Shown here: in pieces, positions 34,686-43,334 of the stretch
Layout of the letters: every line of letters begins with the position of its first letter
How positions within the stretch are numbered: position 1 is the first letter of the stretch
Origin: Aquincola tertiaricarbonis
Lineage (GTDB): Bacteria; Pseudomonadota; Gammaproteobacteria; Burkholderiales; Burkholderiaceae_C
DNA length: 64,000 bases
Reading direction: 5' to 3'
Assembly: GCF_023573145.1 (NCBI RefSeq)
Contig: NZ_CP097635.1
Coordinates: 3,038,001-3,102,000 of the forward strand
Position numbers and translations under genes: made by a program
The notes under the pieces: generated by a model
Databases searched by the model: none
The model's input: only the letters and a program-made list of their open reading frames with translations
Told to the model about the DNA's origin: nothing

Positions 34686-35495
34686 ATGTCCTTCCCCCTC
34701 CCCTCCCTGCGCCGGCTCGGCGCGACGGCGCCGCTGGCCCTGGCCACCACCTTGCTGCTGGCCGGCGCTGCCGCGCAGGCCCAGGTGCGCCAGGTCACCA
34801 TCAGCGTGCAGAACCTGGCCGCCAGCGACGGCACCGTCGTCGCGCCGCTGAACTTCGGCTTCGGCAGCGGCGCGTTCGACGGCTTCGACCTGGGCCAGGT
34901 GGCTTCACCCGCCATCCAGCGTGTGGCCGAGCTGGGCTCGGGCTCGCTGTGGTTGCCGGCCTTCACCGCGGCCGACCCGGGCGCCACCGTGGGCACCATC
35001 GGCAGCTCGCCGCTGCTGCCAGGGCTGTCGGCCAGCACCACGGTCAGCGTGAACACCGCGCTCAACCCGTACTTCAGCTACGCGGCCATGGTGGTGCCCA
35101 GCAACGACTTCTTCCTGGGCAACGATTCGCCCACCGCGTACCGGATGTTCAATGCCGATGGCAGCCTGGCCATCACCAGCATCAGCGTGCGCGCCCGCGA
35201 CCTCTGGGACGCCGGCACCGAGGTGTTCGACCCCGCAGCCGCAGCCTTCGTCGGCAATGCCGCGCTGCGGGGCGACCAGCAGTCGGTGGTGGCACACAAC
35301 TTCGCCGAGTTCGCGGCCTTCAACGGCCTGACCACCGCCGCCGGCTACACCTTCCGCAGCGGGTTGGCGGCCGACACCGAGCTCTACCGCATCAGCTTCG
35401 TGGCGGCGCCGGTGCCCGAGCCCGCCAGCCTGGCGCTGATGCTGGCCGGCCTGGGCGCGGTGGGTTGGTTGGCGGCACGTCGACGTTCGCTGTAA
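34686..35495 (+). CDS. Spondin-domain PEP-CTERM exported protein
   Basis: A 269-residue protein with a signal peptide (LALATTLLLAGAAAQAQ, cleavage near AQAQV). The central domain, starting VTISVQNLAASDGTVVAPLN and including FDGFDLG, resembles the Spondin_N domain of secreted proteins. The tail VPEPASLALMLAGLGAVGWL plus RRR is a PEP-CTERM signal, so the protein is expected to be processed by an exosortase located elsewhere and sent to the surface or matrix. The ATG at 34686 has GGAG seven bases upstream and is preferred to 34674. It stands alone between the aminopeptidase and the two-component genes. Confidence 0.85.
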   Translation: MSFPLPSLRRLGATAPLALATTLLLAGAAAQAQVRQVTISVQNLAASDGTVVAPLNFGFGSGAFDGFDLGQVASPAIQRVAELGSGSLWLPAFTAADPGATVGTIGSSPLLPGLSASTTVSVNTALNPYFSYAAMVVPSNDFFLGNDSPTAYRMFNADGSLAITSISVRARDLWDAGTEVFDPAAAAFVGNAALRGDQQSVVAHNFAEFAAFNGLTTAAGYTFRSGLAADTELYRISFVAAPVPEPASLALMLAGLGAVGWLAARRRSL

Positions 35496-35571
35496 GGCGG
35501 CGCGCGCGGCAGCGACTGAGCGGGGGTGTTCCACCCCTGCCGGTGCCGGCCCTCCGGCCCGGCCAGCCGCC

Positions 35572-36309
35572 ATGACCACGCTGCCCGCCCCTCACCCTCT
35601 GCCGCCGCGGCGCCTGCTGGTGGTGGAAGACGACCCCGACATCGCCGCCCTGCTGCACCAGCACCTGGCCGGGCTGCCGGCGCAGGTGACGCTGGCGCAC
35701 GACGGCCGGCAGGGCCTGGGCCTGGCGATGAGCCGCGGGCCCTGGGACGCGATGGTGCTGGACCTGGGCCTGCCCGGCCTGAACGGCTGGGACGTCTGCC
35801 GCGAGATCCGCGCCCAGGCGGGCGACCTGCCCATCCTGATGCTCAGCGCGCGGGCGACGGAAGCCGACCGCATCCAGGGCCTGGACCTGGGCGCCGATGA
35901 TTACGTGACCAAGCCCTTCAGCCTGCAGGAGCTGACGGCGCGGCTGCGCGCGTTGATGCGCCGCTCTGCAGCACGGGGCGCCCACGGCGGCACCGCTGAC
36001 ACCCCCTCCACCCTCGAAGCTGGCGCCTTGCGCATGGACCATCCGCAGCGCCAGGCCTGGCTGGCCGGGCGCGTGCTGCCGCTGACCCCGCGTGAGTTTG
36101 ACCTGCTCTGGCACTTCGCCCGCCACCCCGGCCGCGTCTTCACCCGCGACCAGCTGCTGGACAGCGTCTGGGGCGGCGCGCACGACGGCTACGACCACAC
36201 GGTCAATGCGCACATCAACCGGCTGCGCAGCAAGCTGGGTGACAACCGCCGGGACGGCGGCTTCATCCGCACCGTGTGGGGCGTGGGCTACCGCTTCGAG
36301 GCGCCGTGA
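35572..36309 (+). CDS. OmpR-family response regulator
   Basis: The 245-residue protein has a receiver domain (about 13-130) with acidic pocket Glu19-Asp20-Asp21, phosphoacceptor Asp64 in MVLDLGLPG and Lys114 in YVTKPF. A winged-helix DNA-binding domain follows (about 145-243: LTPREFDLLWHFARHPGRVF, VWGVGYRFE). Its stop overlaps the GTG start of a histidine kinase gene, so the two form a cognate pair. Targets are unknown; neighbours on either side are unrelated in function. Confidence 0.95.
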   Translation: MTTLPAPHPLPPRRLLVVEDDPDIAALLHQHLAGLPAQVTLAHDGRQGLGLAMSRGPWDAMVLDLGLPGLNGWDVCREIRAQAGDLPILMLSARATEADRIQGLDLGADDYVTKPFSLQELTARLRALMRRSAARGAHGGTADTPSTLEAGALRMDHPQRQAWLAGRVLPLTPREFDLLWHFARHPGRVFTRDQLLDSVWGGAHDGYDHTVNAHINRLRSKLGDNRRDGGFIRTVWGVGYRFEAP

Positions 36310-37772
36310 CCCGCTGGCCCCTGCACCTGCGCCTGGCGCTGGCCATGGGCCTGGTGATGGCCGGCCTGGCGCTGGCGCTGCTGGCGGTGGTACACGCAGG
36401 CAACGGCCGAGCGGCGCAGGAGACGGCCCAGCGCATGAACCTGGGCCTGGCGGCCTACATCGGCCAGCACCTGCCGGCGCCGCTGCTGGATGACCAGGGC
36501 CAGGTGCAGCAGCCGGTGGTGAATCTGCTGGCCAGCCATGTCATGGCCATCAATCCGGCAGTGGAGGTGTACCTGCTGGGGCCTGATGGCCAGGTGCGCG
36601 CGCACGCATTGGGGGTGCCCACCACCGACGACCCGCTGGGCCGGCGGGTGGACGTGCAGGCCGTGGCCGCGCTGCTGGCGGTTGGCGGGCAGGCCGCCGC
36701 GCTGCCCGTGCTGGGCGACGACCCGCGCCGGCCCGGCCAGCGAGTGCCGGTGTCGGTGGCGCCGCTGCCGGCACCTGGCGAAGGCTATCTGTACGTGGTG
36801 CTCCAGGGCCAGGCCCAACGCAGCGTGGCCGCCCAGGTGGCGCCGTCACTGGCCGGGCGTGAACTGGCCGCCGCCTTCGCCCTGGTGGCCGTGTGCGCCG
36901 CGCTGGTGGCCTACGTGCTGCTGCATGCGCTCACACGGCCGCTGCGGCGGCTGGCCACCCAGGTGCAGGACATCCGCACCGACGGCACGCCGGGCCAGGA
37001 AGCCCCCAACGAAGTGGCCATGCTGGAAGCGGCGGTGGCTGCCCTCACCCGCCGGGTCGACGCCCAGTTCCAGCAGCTGCAGCAGGCCGACCAGCGCCGC
37101 CGCGATCTGGTCAGCGGCCTGTCGCACGACCTGCGCACGCCGCTGGCAGCCCTGCGCGGCCAGCTGGAAAGCCTGCTGATCGAAGACCCTGCGACGGGCA
37201 CCCCGGACCGCACGGCGCGCCTGCACACCGCGCTGCGCCAGAGCGAGCGGCTGCGCCGGCTGATCGACCAGCTGTTCGAGCTGGCGCGGTTGGACGACCC
37301 GCAAGTGCAGCCGCGCTGCGAAGCCTTCTGCCTGGCCGAGCTGCTGCAGGACGTGGTGCAAGGCCTGCAGCCGGTGGCCCGGGCCCGGGGCGTGGCCCTG
37401 GCGCTGGCCGCCGAGAGCCATGGTCCGGCGCCCGTGTGGGCCGACCTGGGGCTGGTGGAGCGGCTGCTGCAGAACCTGCTGGACAACGCGCTGCGCTGCA
37501 CGCCGCCCGGCGGCCAGGTGACCCTGGGGCTGCAGGCCGACGGCGCGCGCCAGCGCGTCAGCGTGACCGACACCGGTGGCGGCATCGCCCCCGATGACCT
37601 GCCCCGCATCTTCGAGCGCCATTGGCGCGGCAGCGGCCCGCAGGCCGGCAGCGCCGGGCTGGGGCTGGCCATCGTGCGCCGCATCCTCGACCTGCATGGC
37701 AGCCACGTGGCGGTGCGCTCGCAACCTGGCGTGGGCACCTGCATCGAGTTCGACCTGCCCACGCGGGCCTAG
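36306..37772 (+). CDS. Sensor histidine kinase, partner of the OmpR-type regulator
   Basis: This 488-residue inner-membrane kinase has helices at about 10-30 and 188-208 flanking a periplasmic sensor region of about 155 residues. HAMP-like sequence, a HisKA domain with His274 in SGLSHDLRTPLAAL, and an ATPase domain with N box (LLQNLLDNALRCTPPGG), DTGGGIAP and GLGLAIVRRI follow. The start is taken as GTG 36306, which overlaps the regulator stop as GTGA and gives a short N-terminus before the first helix; a start ten codons upstream would read inside the regulator. The signal sensed is not apparent. Confidence 0.93.
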   Translation: MTRWPLHLRLALAMGLVMAGLALALLAVVHAGNGRAAQETAQRMNLGLAAYIGQHLPAPLLDDQGQVQQPVVNLLASHVMAINPAVEVYLLGPDGQVRAHALGVPTTDDPLGRRVDVQAVAALLAVGGQAAALPVLGDDPRRPGQRVPVSVAPLPAPGEGYLYVVLQGQAQRSVAAQVAPSLAGRELAAAFALVAVCAALVAYVLLHALTRPLRRLATQVQDIRTDGTPGQEAPNEVAMLEAAVAALTRRVDAQFQQLQQADQRRRDLVSGLSHDLRTPLAALRGQLESLLIEDPATGTPDRTARLHTALRQSERLRRLIDQLFELARLDDPQVQPRCEAFCLAELLQDVVQGLQPVARARGVALALAAESHGPAPVWADLGLVERLLQNLLDNALRCTPPGGQVTLGLQADGARQRVSVTDTGGGIAPDDLPRIFERHWRGSGPQAGSAGLGLAIVRRILDLHGSHVAVRSQPGVGTCIEFDLPTRA

Positions 37773-37796
37773 GCGACAGGCCTGGAGGACCGCGCT

Positions 37797-38336
37797 TCAG
37801 TCGTTCAGCGGCGGCGCCGGCGGAAAGTCCACCGGCACTTGCGTGGTGGCATGCAGGTAGTTGGTGATGATCTTGTCGCCGATGGCCACGATGGTGTCCA
37901 CCAGGTTCTCCTGCGTCCAGCCGGCTGCGAAGAAGGCCTGCAGCAGCCCGGGGTCGGCCTGGCCGCGGCGGGTGGCGATGTCGTGCACCAGTCGCGCCAG
38001 CGCATCCAGCCGCGCATCGAAGCTGGCACGCCCGGCACGGATCTCCAGCAGCTGGCCGGGCTGCAAGCCCACCATGCCGCCGATGACGGTGTGCGCCGCC
38101 AGGCAGTACTCGCAGCGGTTCACCTGGCTCACCACCAGGTTGACCACCTCGCGCGCCTTCGGCGACAGGCTGCTGCGCGCCTTCTGCAGCGCGAGGTAGC
38201 TGGCCAGTGCATGCTCGGACAGCGCCAGCGTGGCGTACAGGTTGGGCACCTTGCCCAGGCCCTTCTCCAGTTGGTCGAACAAGGCCTGGTTGGCGGGCGA
38301 CACCTGGTCGCGGGTGGGCACTTGGAAGGTGTTCAT
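37797..38336 (-). CDS. Carboxymuconolactone decarboxylase/AhpD-like protein
   Basis: The 179-residue protein contains the AhpD-type redox motif CEYCLAAH (residues near 98-105), with the CxxC pair and following histidine of alkylhydroperoxidase-like members of the CMD superfamily. It is likely to reduce peroxides or act as a thiol-dependent antioxidant rather than as a true decarboxylase. The ATG at 38336 has GGAG eight bases upstream and is preferred to the upstream alternative at 38372. It is divergent from a LysR gene. Confidence 0.9.
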   Translation of the reverse strand: MNTFQVPTRDQVSPANQALFDQLEKGLGKVPNLYATLALSEHALASYLALQKARSSLSPKAREVVNLVVSQVNRCEYCLAAHTVIGGMVGLQPGQLLEIRAGRASFDARLDALARLVHDIATRRGQADPGLLQAFFAAGWTQENLVDTIVAIGDKIITNYLHATTQVPVDFPPAPPLND

Positions 38337-38372
38337 CAGGGCTGCTCCAAACGGTGTGTTGACAGCCCTCAC

Positions 38373-38396
38373 TGTGATTGATGCCCCAGGTTCACA
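38373..38396. promoter_or_regulatory. Candidate regulator-binding dyad TGTGA-N14-TCACA
   Basis: Inverted half sites TGTGA (38373-38377) and TCACA (38392-38396) lie in the 116-base gap between the divergent AhpD-like and LysR genes. The 14-base spacing is wider than the T-N11-A LysR core and than a CRP site, so the binding protein is uncertain. Confidence 0.3.
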
Positions 38397-38452
38397 CTAG
38401 CCATCCGCCAGGCCTAACATCCAGTCCATTCAGGCATGAGTGAGGCAGGCCC

Positions 38453-39370
38453 ATGGACAGGCTGACGGCGATGCAGACCTTCGTGCGCGTGGTGGAAAGC
38501 GGCAGCTTCACCGCCGTGGCGCGCGAGATGCACAGCACCCAGAGCGCCGTCAGCAAGCAGGTGGCCGCGCTGGAGCGGCAGCTGGGCGCGCGGCTGCTGA
38601 GCCGCAGCACGCGGTCGCTGGCGCTGACCGAAGAAGGCGAGCGCTACTTCGAGCAGGCCCGCCGCCTGGTGGCCGAGATCGCCGAGGCCGAAGCCAGCCT
38701 GCGCCGCGGCGAGCAGCAGCTCACCGGCTGGCTGCGGGTGGCCGCTTCGGTGGGCTTTGGCCGGCTGCGCGTGCTGCCGCTGGTGCAGCAGTTCATGGCG
38801 CAGCACCCGGGCGTGCGCATCGACCTGCGACTGCACGACGGCTTCATCGACCTGGTGGAGCACGGCATCGACCTGGCGGTGCGCATCGGCGAGCTGGCCG
38901 ACAGCAGCCTGGTGGCCCGCCGCGTGGCCACCAGCCGGCGCGCGGTGCTGGTCAGCCGCCGCTACCTGCAGTCGCTGCCACGGGCGCTGCGCACGCCGCG
39001 CACGCCCGAAGACCTGCAGCAGCTGGACTGCATCGTCTACACCGAGCTGGCCACCGGCAATGCCTGGCGCTTCATCGCGGGGCCTGGTGCGCCGGTGGCC
39101 GCGGGCACCGAGGTGACGCTGCGCGCGCAAGGCAGCTTCCAGACCAACAGCACCGAAGCCGTTCGCGCCGCGGTGCTGGCCGGCATGGGCATCGGCTACG
39201 TGCCCACCTGGCTGCTGGCCGAAGAACTGGCCACTGGCGAGGTGCGCCAACTGCTGCCGCACTGGGCCGCGCCCGCGCTGCCGCTGCACCTGGTCAGCCC
39301 CGCGCAGCGGCGGCAGTCGGCCAAGGTGCGGGCCTTCTCCGACCACCTGGCGGCGGCGTGGGCGGAGTGA
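38453..39370 (+). CDS. LysR-family regulator (CrgA/AaeR-like subgroup)
   Basis: The 305-residue protein begins MDRLTAMQTFVRVVESGSF and TAVAREMHSTQSAVSKQVAA, the pattern of the large LysR subgroup that commonly regulates a divergent detoxification gene. A substrate-binding domain covers about 90-295 (IDLAVRIGELADSSLVAR, AVLAGMGIGYVPTWL). It is divergent from the AhpD-like gene and probably regulates it. The start ATG 38453 is preceded by a GAGG-like sequence. Confidence 0.92.
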   Translation: MDRLTAMQTFVRVVESGSFTAVAREMHSTQSAVSKQVAALERQLGARLLSRSTRSLALTEEGERYFEQARRLVAEIAEAEASLRRGEQQLTGWLRVAASVGFGRLRVLPLVQQFMAQHPGVRIDLRLHDGFIDLVEHGIDLAVRIGELADSSLVARRVATSRRAVLVSRRYLQSLPRALRTPRTPEDLQQLDCIVYTELATGNAWRFIAGPGAPVAAGTEVTLRAQGSFQTNSTEAVRAAVLAGMGIGYVPTWLLAEELATGEVRQLLPHWAAPALPLHLVSPAQRRQSAKVRAFSDHLAAAWAE

Positions 39371-39377
39371 GGCAGGG

Positions 39378-40076
39378 TCAGGCGCCTGCCGGCGCGCTGC
39401 CCGCCACGCGCCGGGCCAACGCCGACGGCCGCGCCTGCAGGAAGCGGCGCAGCAGCGCAGGGTAGTCAGGCCGCACCGCCTGCACCACCGAGGGCCGCGA
39501 CGCCAGCGCCTGCCGCCAGGCGCCCACGCGCGGCAGCGCAGGCCAGCGCACGAACTCGCCCAGGTCGTCCAGCACGTCGAAGTAGCGGAACACCGGGCCG
39601 AACACCGCATCCACCATCGTGAAGGCCGTGCCGCCGAAGTACGGCCCGTCGCCCAGCACCGACTCCAGCTGGGTGAAGCGGGCTGTCAGCTCATCGGCGC
39701 GGGCCTGCAGCGCCGCTTCGTCAGGCGCGTTGTAGAGGCCACCGATCAGGTTCAGCACCGCGGAGCCGAACTCCATCCACGAGCGGTGCTGCGCGCGCTG
39801 CAGTGCATCGTGCGGATGCAGCGCAGGCGCGTGCGTCTCGTCCAGGTATTCGCAGATCACCGCCGACTCGAACACCGGCTGGCCGTGCACCAGCAGCACA
39901 GGTGTCTTGCCGAGGGGCGACACCTGCAGGAACCAGTCGGGCTTGTGCGCCAGGTCGATGTCGCGCCGCTCGAAGGGCACGCCCTTTTCGGCGAGCACGA
40001 TGGCCGCGCGCTGCACATAGGGGCACAAGGCATGGGACACCAGCACCAGGGGTGCGGCAGGTGAAGCAGAAGTCAT
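39378..40076 (-). CDS. Glutathione S-transferase family protein
   Basis: The 232-residue protein has a thioredoxin-fold GST N-terminal domain (about 10-85: SHALCPYVQRAAIVLAEKGV, then KTPVLLVHG and FESAVICEYLDE) and an all-helical C-terminal domain (GPYFGGTAFTMVDAVFGPVF). The cysteine in CPYVQ is a likely catalytic residue, as in omega/beta-type GSTs and dehydroascorbate reductases; the ES pair binds the glutathione gamma-glutamyl group. It is divergent from a LysR gene that starts 66 bases away. Substrate unknown. Confidence 0.92.
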   Translation of the reverse strand: MTSASPAAPLVLVSHALCPYVQRAAIVLAEKGVPFERRDIDLAHKPDWFLQVSPLGKTPVLLVHGQPVFESAVICEYLDETHAPALHPHDALQRAQHRSWMEFGSAVLNLIGGLYNAPDEAALQARADELTARFTQLESVLGDGPYFGGTAFTMVDAVFGPVFRYFDVLDDLGEFVRWPALPRVGAWRQALASRPSVVQAVRPDYPALLRRFLQARPSALARRVAGSAPAGA

Positions 40077-40142
40077 GTCGGTCAAGCAGTAAGGACAGGC
40101 GGCCACTGTAGGATTGCACAAACGAAACCGGAATAGACGCGC

Positions 40143-41042
40143 ATGCAACGGCCGATTGCAGCCACGCAATACAAGCTGAGCCCTGCCGACCTGCAGCTGC
40201 TGCTGGCCCTGGCCCGTGGCGGCACGTTGGCCGCCGCCGGCGATCGGCTCGGCCTGGACGCCTCCACCGTGTTCCGTTCGCTGCAGCGCATCGAGCGGGG
40301 GCTCGGCCGCCCGCTGTTCGAGCGCAGCCGCAGCGGCTACCTGCCCACCGAGATGGCCGCCACGCTCACCGAGCATGCCGAGCAACTGGAAACGGCGATG
40401 GAGGCCGCGCGCGCCGCGGTGGAAGCCGCGCCCTCGCCGGTCTCGGGCAGCGTGCGCATCACCACCACCGACGCGGTGCTGCACGGCCTGGTGGCACCGG
40501 CGCTGCAGGACCTGGCGCGCGTGCATCCGCTGCTGAGCTTCGAACTGCACACCGGCAACGAGCTGGCCAGCCTGACCCGGCGCGATGCCGACATCGCGGT
40601 GCGGGCCACGCAGCGCCCGCCGGAGCACCTGGTGGGCAAGCCGCTGGGGCCGATCCAGGTGGCGGTGTATGGGCCCCGCCGTCGCGGCGCACCTAATTGG
40701 GCGCAGGCCGAGGCCGGCAGCGCCGACTGGATTGCGCCCGACGATGCGCTGCCCGAGCATCCTTCGGTGCGCTGGCGGCAGCGGCACCTGCCCAAGCTGG
40801 TGCCGCGCTACCGCGTCAACAGCATCCTCTCGGTGCTGGAGCTGGTGGCCCTCGGCCTGGGCGTCGGCATCCTGCCGATGTTCCTGGCCGAAGGCCGGCG
40901 CGAGTTGCGGCGGCTCACCGAGCCGCTGCCCGAGGCGCAGACCACGCTGTGGCTGCTGACGCACCCGCGCTCGCGCCACCTGCGCCGGGTGAGCCTGGTG
41001 TACGGCCACCTGGCCGAGCAGCTGCAGCTGCCTAGTGGCTGA
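40143..41042 (+). CDS. LysR-family transcriptional regulator
   Basis: A 299-residue LysR protein with helix-turn-helix at about 20-70 (GGTLAAAGDRLGLDASTVFR) and a substrate-binding domain (VSGSVRITTTDAVLHGLVAP onwards). The N-terminal sequence is somewhat diverged (LSPADLQLLLALARGG), as in the group near toxin or drug-efflux regulators. It is divergent from the GST gene and a natural candidate for its control. Its last 11 bases overlap the end of the convergent FmdB gene. Confidence 0.9.
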   Translation: MQRPIAATQYKLSPADLQLLLALARGGTLAAAGDRLGLDASTVFRSLQRIERGLGRPLFERSRSGYLPTEMAATLTEHAEQLETAMEAARAAVEAAPSPVSGSVRITTTDAVLHGLVAPALQDLARVHPLLSFELHTGNELASLTRRDADIAVRATQRPPEHLVGKPLGPIQVAVYGPRRRGAPNWAQAEAGSADWIAPDDALPEHPSVRWRQRHLPKLVPRYRVNSILSVLELVALGLGVGILPMFLAEGRRELRRLTEPLPEAQTTLWLLTHPRSRHLRRVSLVYGHLAEQLQLPSG

Positions 41043-41376
41043 TCATCCACGGCCGCTTGGTGGGAAAGGCCTTCTGGCCCTGCGCTCCCGTCACCGTCGC
41101 GCTGCGGCGGCCACCGGCGCTGCAGCAGCCGCAGCCCGCCGGGTGCTTCAGGCGCGCATAGTCGCCTGATCGCTTCGGCTCATGCCGCGCCCGCTCGTTG
41201 GTGGCCAGCGCGGTGCGCAGCACCGGGTCCATGTCGGCGATGCGGGCTGCCGCCAGCCAGGTGCGCGGCGCCGCCGCGCCGCAGTTCGGGCAGGCCTGCG
41301 GCTGCTCGCGGTCGGCGATGCGGCGCAGCGCCTCGAACGGGCCGCACTGGTCGCAGCGGTAGTCGTAGGTCGGCAT
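41032..41376 (-). CDS. fmdB: FmdB-family zinc ribbon protein
   Basis: The 114-residue protein starts MPTYDYRCDQCGPFEALRRI, the FmdB signature, and has a putative zinc site formed by Cys8, Cys11, Cys29 and Cys32. A second cysteine cluster (CGCC) near residue 82 may also bind metal. In Methylophilus FmdB was proposed to regulate formamidase expression. It follows fmdA by 10 bases at the end of the urt-fmd operon, so a role as accessory or regulator for formamidase is likely. Confidence 0.92.
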   Translation of the reverse strand: MPTYDYRCDQCGPFEALRRIADREQPQACPNCGAAAPRTWLAAARIADMDPVLRTALATNERARHEPKRSGDYARLKHPAGCGCCSAGGRRSATVTGAQGQKAFPTKRPWMISH

Positions 41377-41386
41377 GCTGGTTGGC

Positions 41387-42616
41387 CTACAGGTCGGGCG
41401 ACAGCGGCATGTCGATGCTGCCGTCCAGGTGCTTGACCGGCCCCGCCGCGCTGGGGTTGATGTCGAAGTCGAAGATCTGCGTGGGCAGCCACAGCGTGGC
41501 GCAGGCGTTGGGCACGTCCACCACGCCGCTGATGTGGCCCTGCACCGGCGCCGTGCCCAGGATGCTGTAGGCCTGCGCGCCCGAGTAGCCGAACTTCTTC
41601 AGGTACTCGATCGCGTTCAGGCAGGCCTGGCGGTAGGCCACCTGCACGTCCAGGTAGTACTGCTTGCCCTGCTCGTCCACCGAGATGCCTTCGAAGATCA
41701 GGTAGTCGTTGTAGGTGGGCGTGATCGGGCTGGGCTTGAAGATCGGGTTCTTGATGCCGTACTTGGCCATGCCGCCCTTGATCAGCGACACCCGCATGTG
41801 CACCCAGCCGGCCATCTCGATGGCGCCGCAGAAGGTGATCTCGCCATCGCCCTGGCTGAAGTGCAGGTCGCCCACCGACAGTCCGGCGCCGTCCACGTAC
41901 ACGGGGAAGAACACCTTGCTGCCACGCGACAGGTCCTTGATGTCGCAGTTGCCGCCATGCTCACGCGGCGGCACGGTGCGGGCGCCTTCGGCCGCCACCT
42001 TCGCGGCCGCATCGCCCTTGAGCTGGCCCAGGTGGGCGGTGCCGGCAAAGGGCGGGTTGGCCAGGCCGGGCACGCGGTTGGGGTCGGTGGCGATCAAGCC
42101 CGTCTCGCGCGCGTTCCACTTCTCCAGCATCGGCTTGTCGGGCAGGCAGCCGATCAGGCCGGGGTGGATCAGGCCGGCGTACTGCACGCCCGGCACATGG
42201 CGCGAGCTGGTGAACATGCCGTGGAAGTCCCAGATCGACTTCTGCGCCTGCGGGAAGTGCTCCGTCAAAAAGCCGCCGCCGTTGTTCTTGCTGAAAAAGC
42301 CGTTGAAGCCCCACAGGCTGTCGGGCTTGGCGCCGATGTCCAGCAGGTCCACCACCAGCAAGTCGCCGGGCTCGGCGCCCTTCACGCCCACCGGACCCGA
42401 CAGGTAGTGCACCGTGCTCAGGTCGATGTCGCGCACGTCGTCGGCGCTGTCGTTGTTCTTGATGTAGCCGCCGGTCCAGTCGTAGGTTTCCAGCACGAAG
42501 TCGTCGCCGGGGTTCACCCAGCAGGCCATCGGGATGTCGGGGTGCCAGCGGTTGTGCACCTTCTCGTTGCTGGGTGCGGGCTGGTTCAGGTCCACCTTGA
42601 TCAGGGTCTCGGGCAT
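41387..42616 (-). CDS. fmdA: Formamidase
   Basis: The 409-residue protein belongs to the FmdA_AmdA acetamidase/formamidase family. Recognisable parts are PETLIKVDLNQPAPSNEKVH, NRWHPDIPMACWVNPGDDF, PPREHGGNCDIKDL and VGDLHFSQGDGEITFCGAIE. It hydrolyses formamide (and weakly other short amides) to formate and ammonia in the cytoplasm. It lies 17 bases after urtE, downstream of all five transporter genes, making the transporter a likely importer of its substrate. This is the biosynthetically distinct FmdA type, not the nitrilase-like AmiF. Confidence 0.95.
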   Translation of the reverse strand: MPETLIKVDLNQPAPSNEKVHNRWHPDIPMACWVNPGDDFVLETYDWTGGYIKNNDSADDVRDIDLSTVHYLSGPVGVKGAEPGDLLVVDLLDIGAKPDSLWGFNGFFSKNNGGGFLTEHFPQAQKSIWDFHGMFTSSRHVPGVQYAGLIHPGLIGCLPDKPMLEKWNARETGLIATDPNRVPGLANPPFAGTAHLGQLKGDAAAKVAAEGARTVPPREHGGNCDIKDLSRGSKVFFPVYVDGAGLSVGDLHFSQGDGEITFCGAIEMAGWVHMRVSLIKGGMAKYGIKNPIFKPSPITPTYNDYLIFEGISVDEQGKQYYLDVQVAYRQACLNAIEYLKKFGYSGAQAYSILGTAPVQGHISGVVDVPNACATLWLPTQIFDFDINPSAAGPVKHLDGSIDMPLSPDL

Positions 42617-42633
42617 GTGTCGCTCCTCTTGGT

Positions 42634-43323
42634 TTACACCGACAAAAACTGCTTGATGCGCTCGGCGTCGATGCCGGCGCGGGGGCTCTCGTGCACCAGC
42701 CGGCCGCCTTCGATGACGAACAGCCGGTCGGCCACGTCCAGCGCAAAGCTCAGCACCTGCTCGCTCACCACGATGGTGATTTCACGCAGCTTGCGGATCT
42801 CGTTCAGCGCGCGGGCGATGTCCTTGATGATGGAAGGCTGGATGCCCTCGGTGGGCTCATCGAGCAGCAGCACCTTGGGGTTGGTGACCAGCGCGCGGGC
42901 GATGGCCAGCTGCTGCTGCTGCCCGCCGGACAGGTTGCCGCCCTTGCGGTGGCGCATCTCGAACAGCACCGGAAACAGCGCGTAGATCTCGTCGGGGATG
43001 CGCTGGCTGGCGGCGTTCTCCAGACCGGTGCGGATGTTTTCGGTGACGGTGAGCGTGGGAAAGATCATCCGGCCCTGCGGCACGTAGGCGATGCCCTTGG
43101 CCACGCGCTGGTAGCTCTCCAGCTTGGTCACGTCCTGGCCGTCCACCTCGATGCTGCCGCTGCGCGCAGGCAGGATGCCGATCAGGCTCTTGAACAGCGT
43201 GGTCTTGCCCATGCCGTTGCGGCCCATGATGGCCACCGTCTCGTTGCGCTTGGCCGAGAAGTCGATGCCGTGCAGCGCCTCGCTCTGGCCGTAGGCCACG
43301 TGCAGGTTGTGTACGTTCAGCAT
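42634..43323 (-). CDS. urtE: Urea/short-chain amide ABC transporter ATPase UrtE
   Basis: The 229-residue protein is a branched-chain-amino-acid-type (LivF-like) ABC ATPase. Walker A is GRNGMGKTT (34-42), the signature is LSGGQQQQLAIARAL, and Walker B is VLLLDEPTEGIQPS. It pairs with UrtD to power import. Position directly between urtD and fmdA and the overall urtABCDE order identify it as UrtE or the equivalent FmdF amide-transporter subunit. Regulated probably with the whole operon from the urtA promoter. Confidence 0.95.
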   Translation of the reverse strand: MLNVHNLHVAYGQSEALHGIDFSAKRNETVAIMGRNGMGKTTLFKSLIGILPARSGSIEVDGQDVTKLESYQRVAKGIAYVPQGRMIFPTLTVTENIRTGLENAASQRIPDEIYALFPVLFEMRHRKGGNLSGGQQQQLAIARALVTNPKVLLLDEPTEGIQPSIIKDIARALNEIRKLREITIVVSEQVLSFALDVADRLFVIEGGRLVHESPRAGIDAERIKQFLSV

Positions 43324-43334
43324 GCGGCGCTCCT

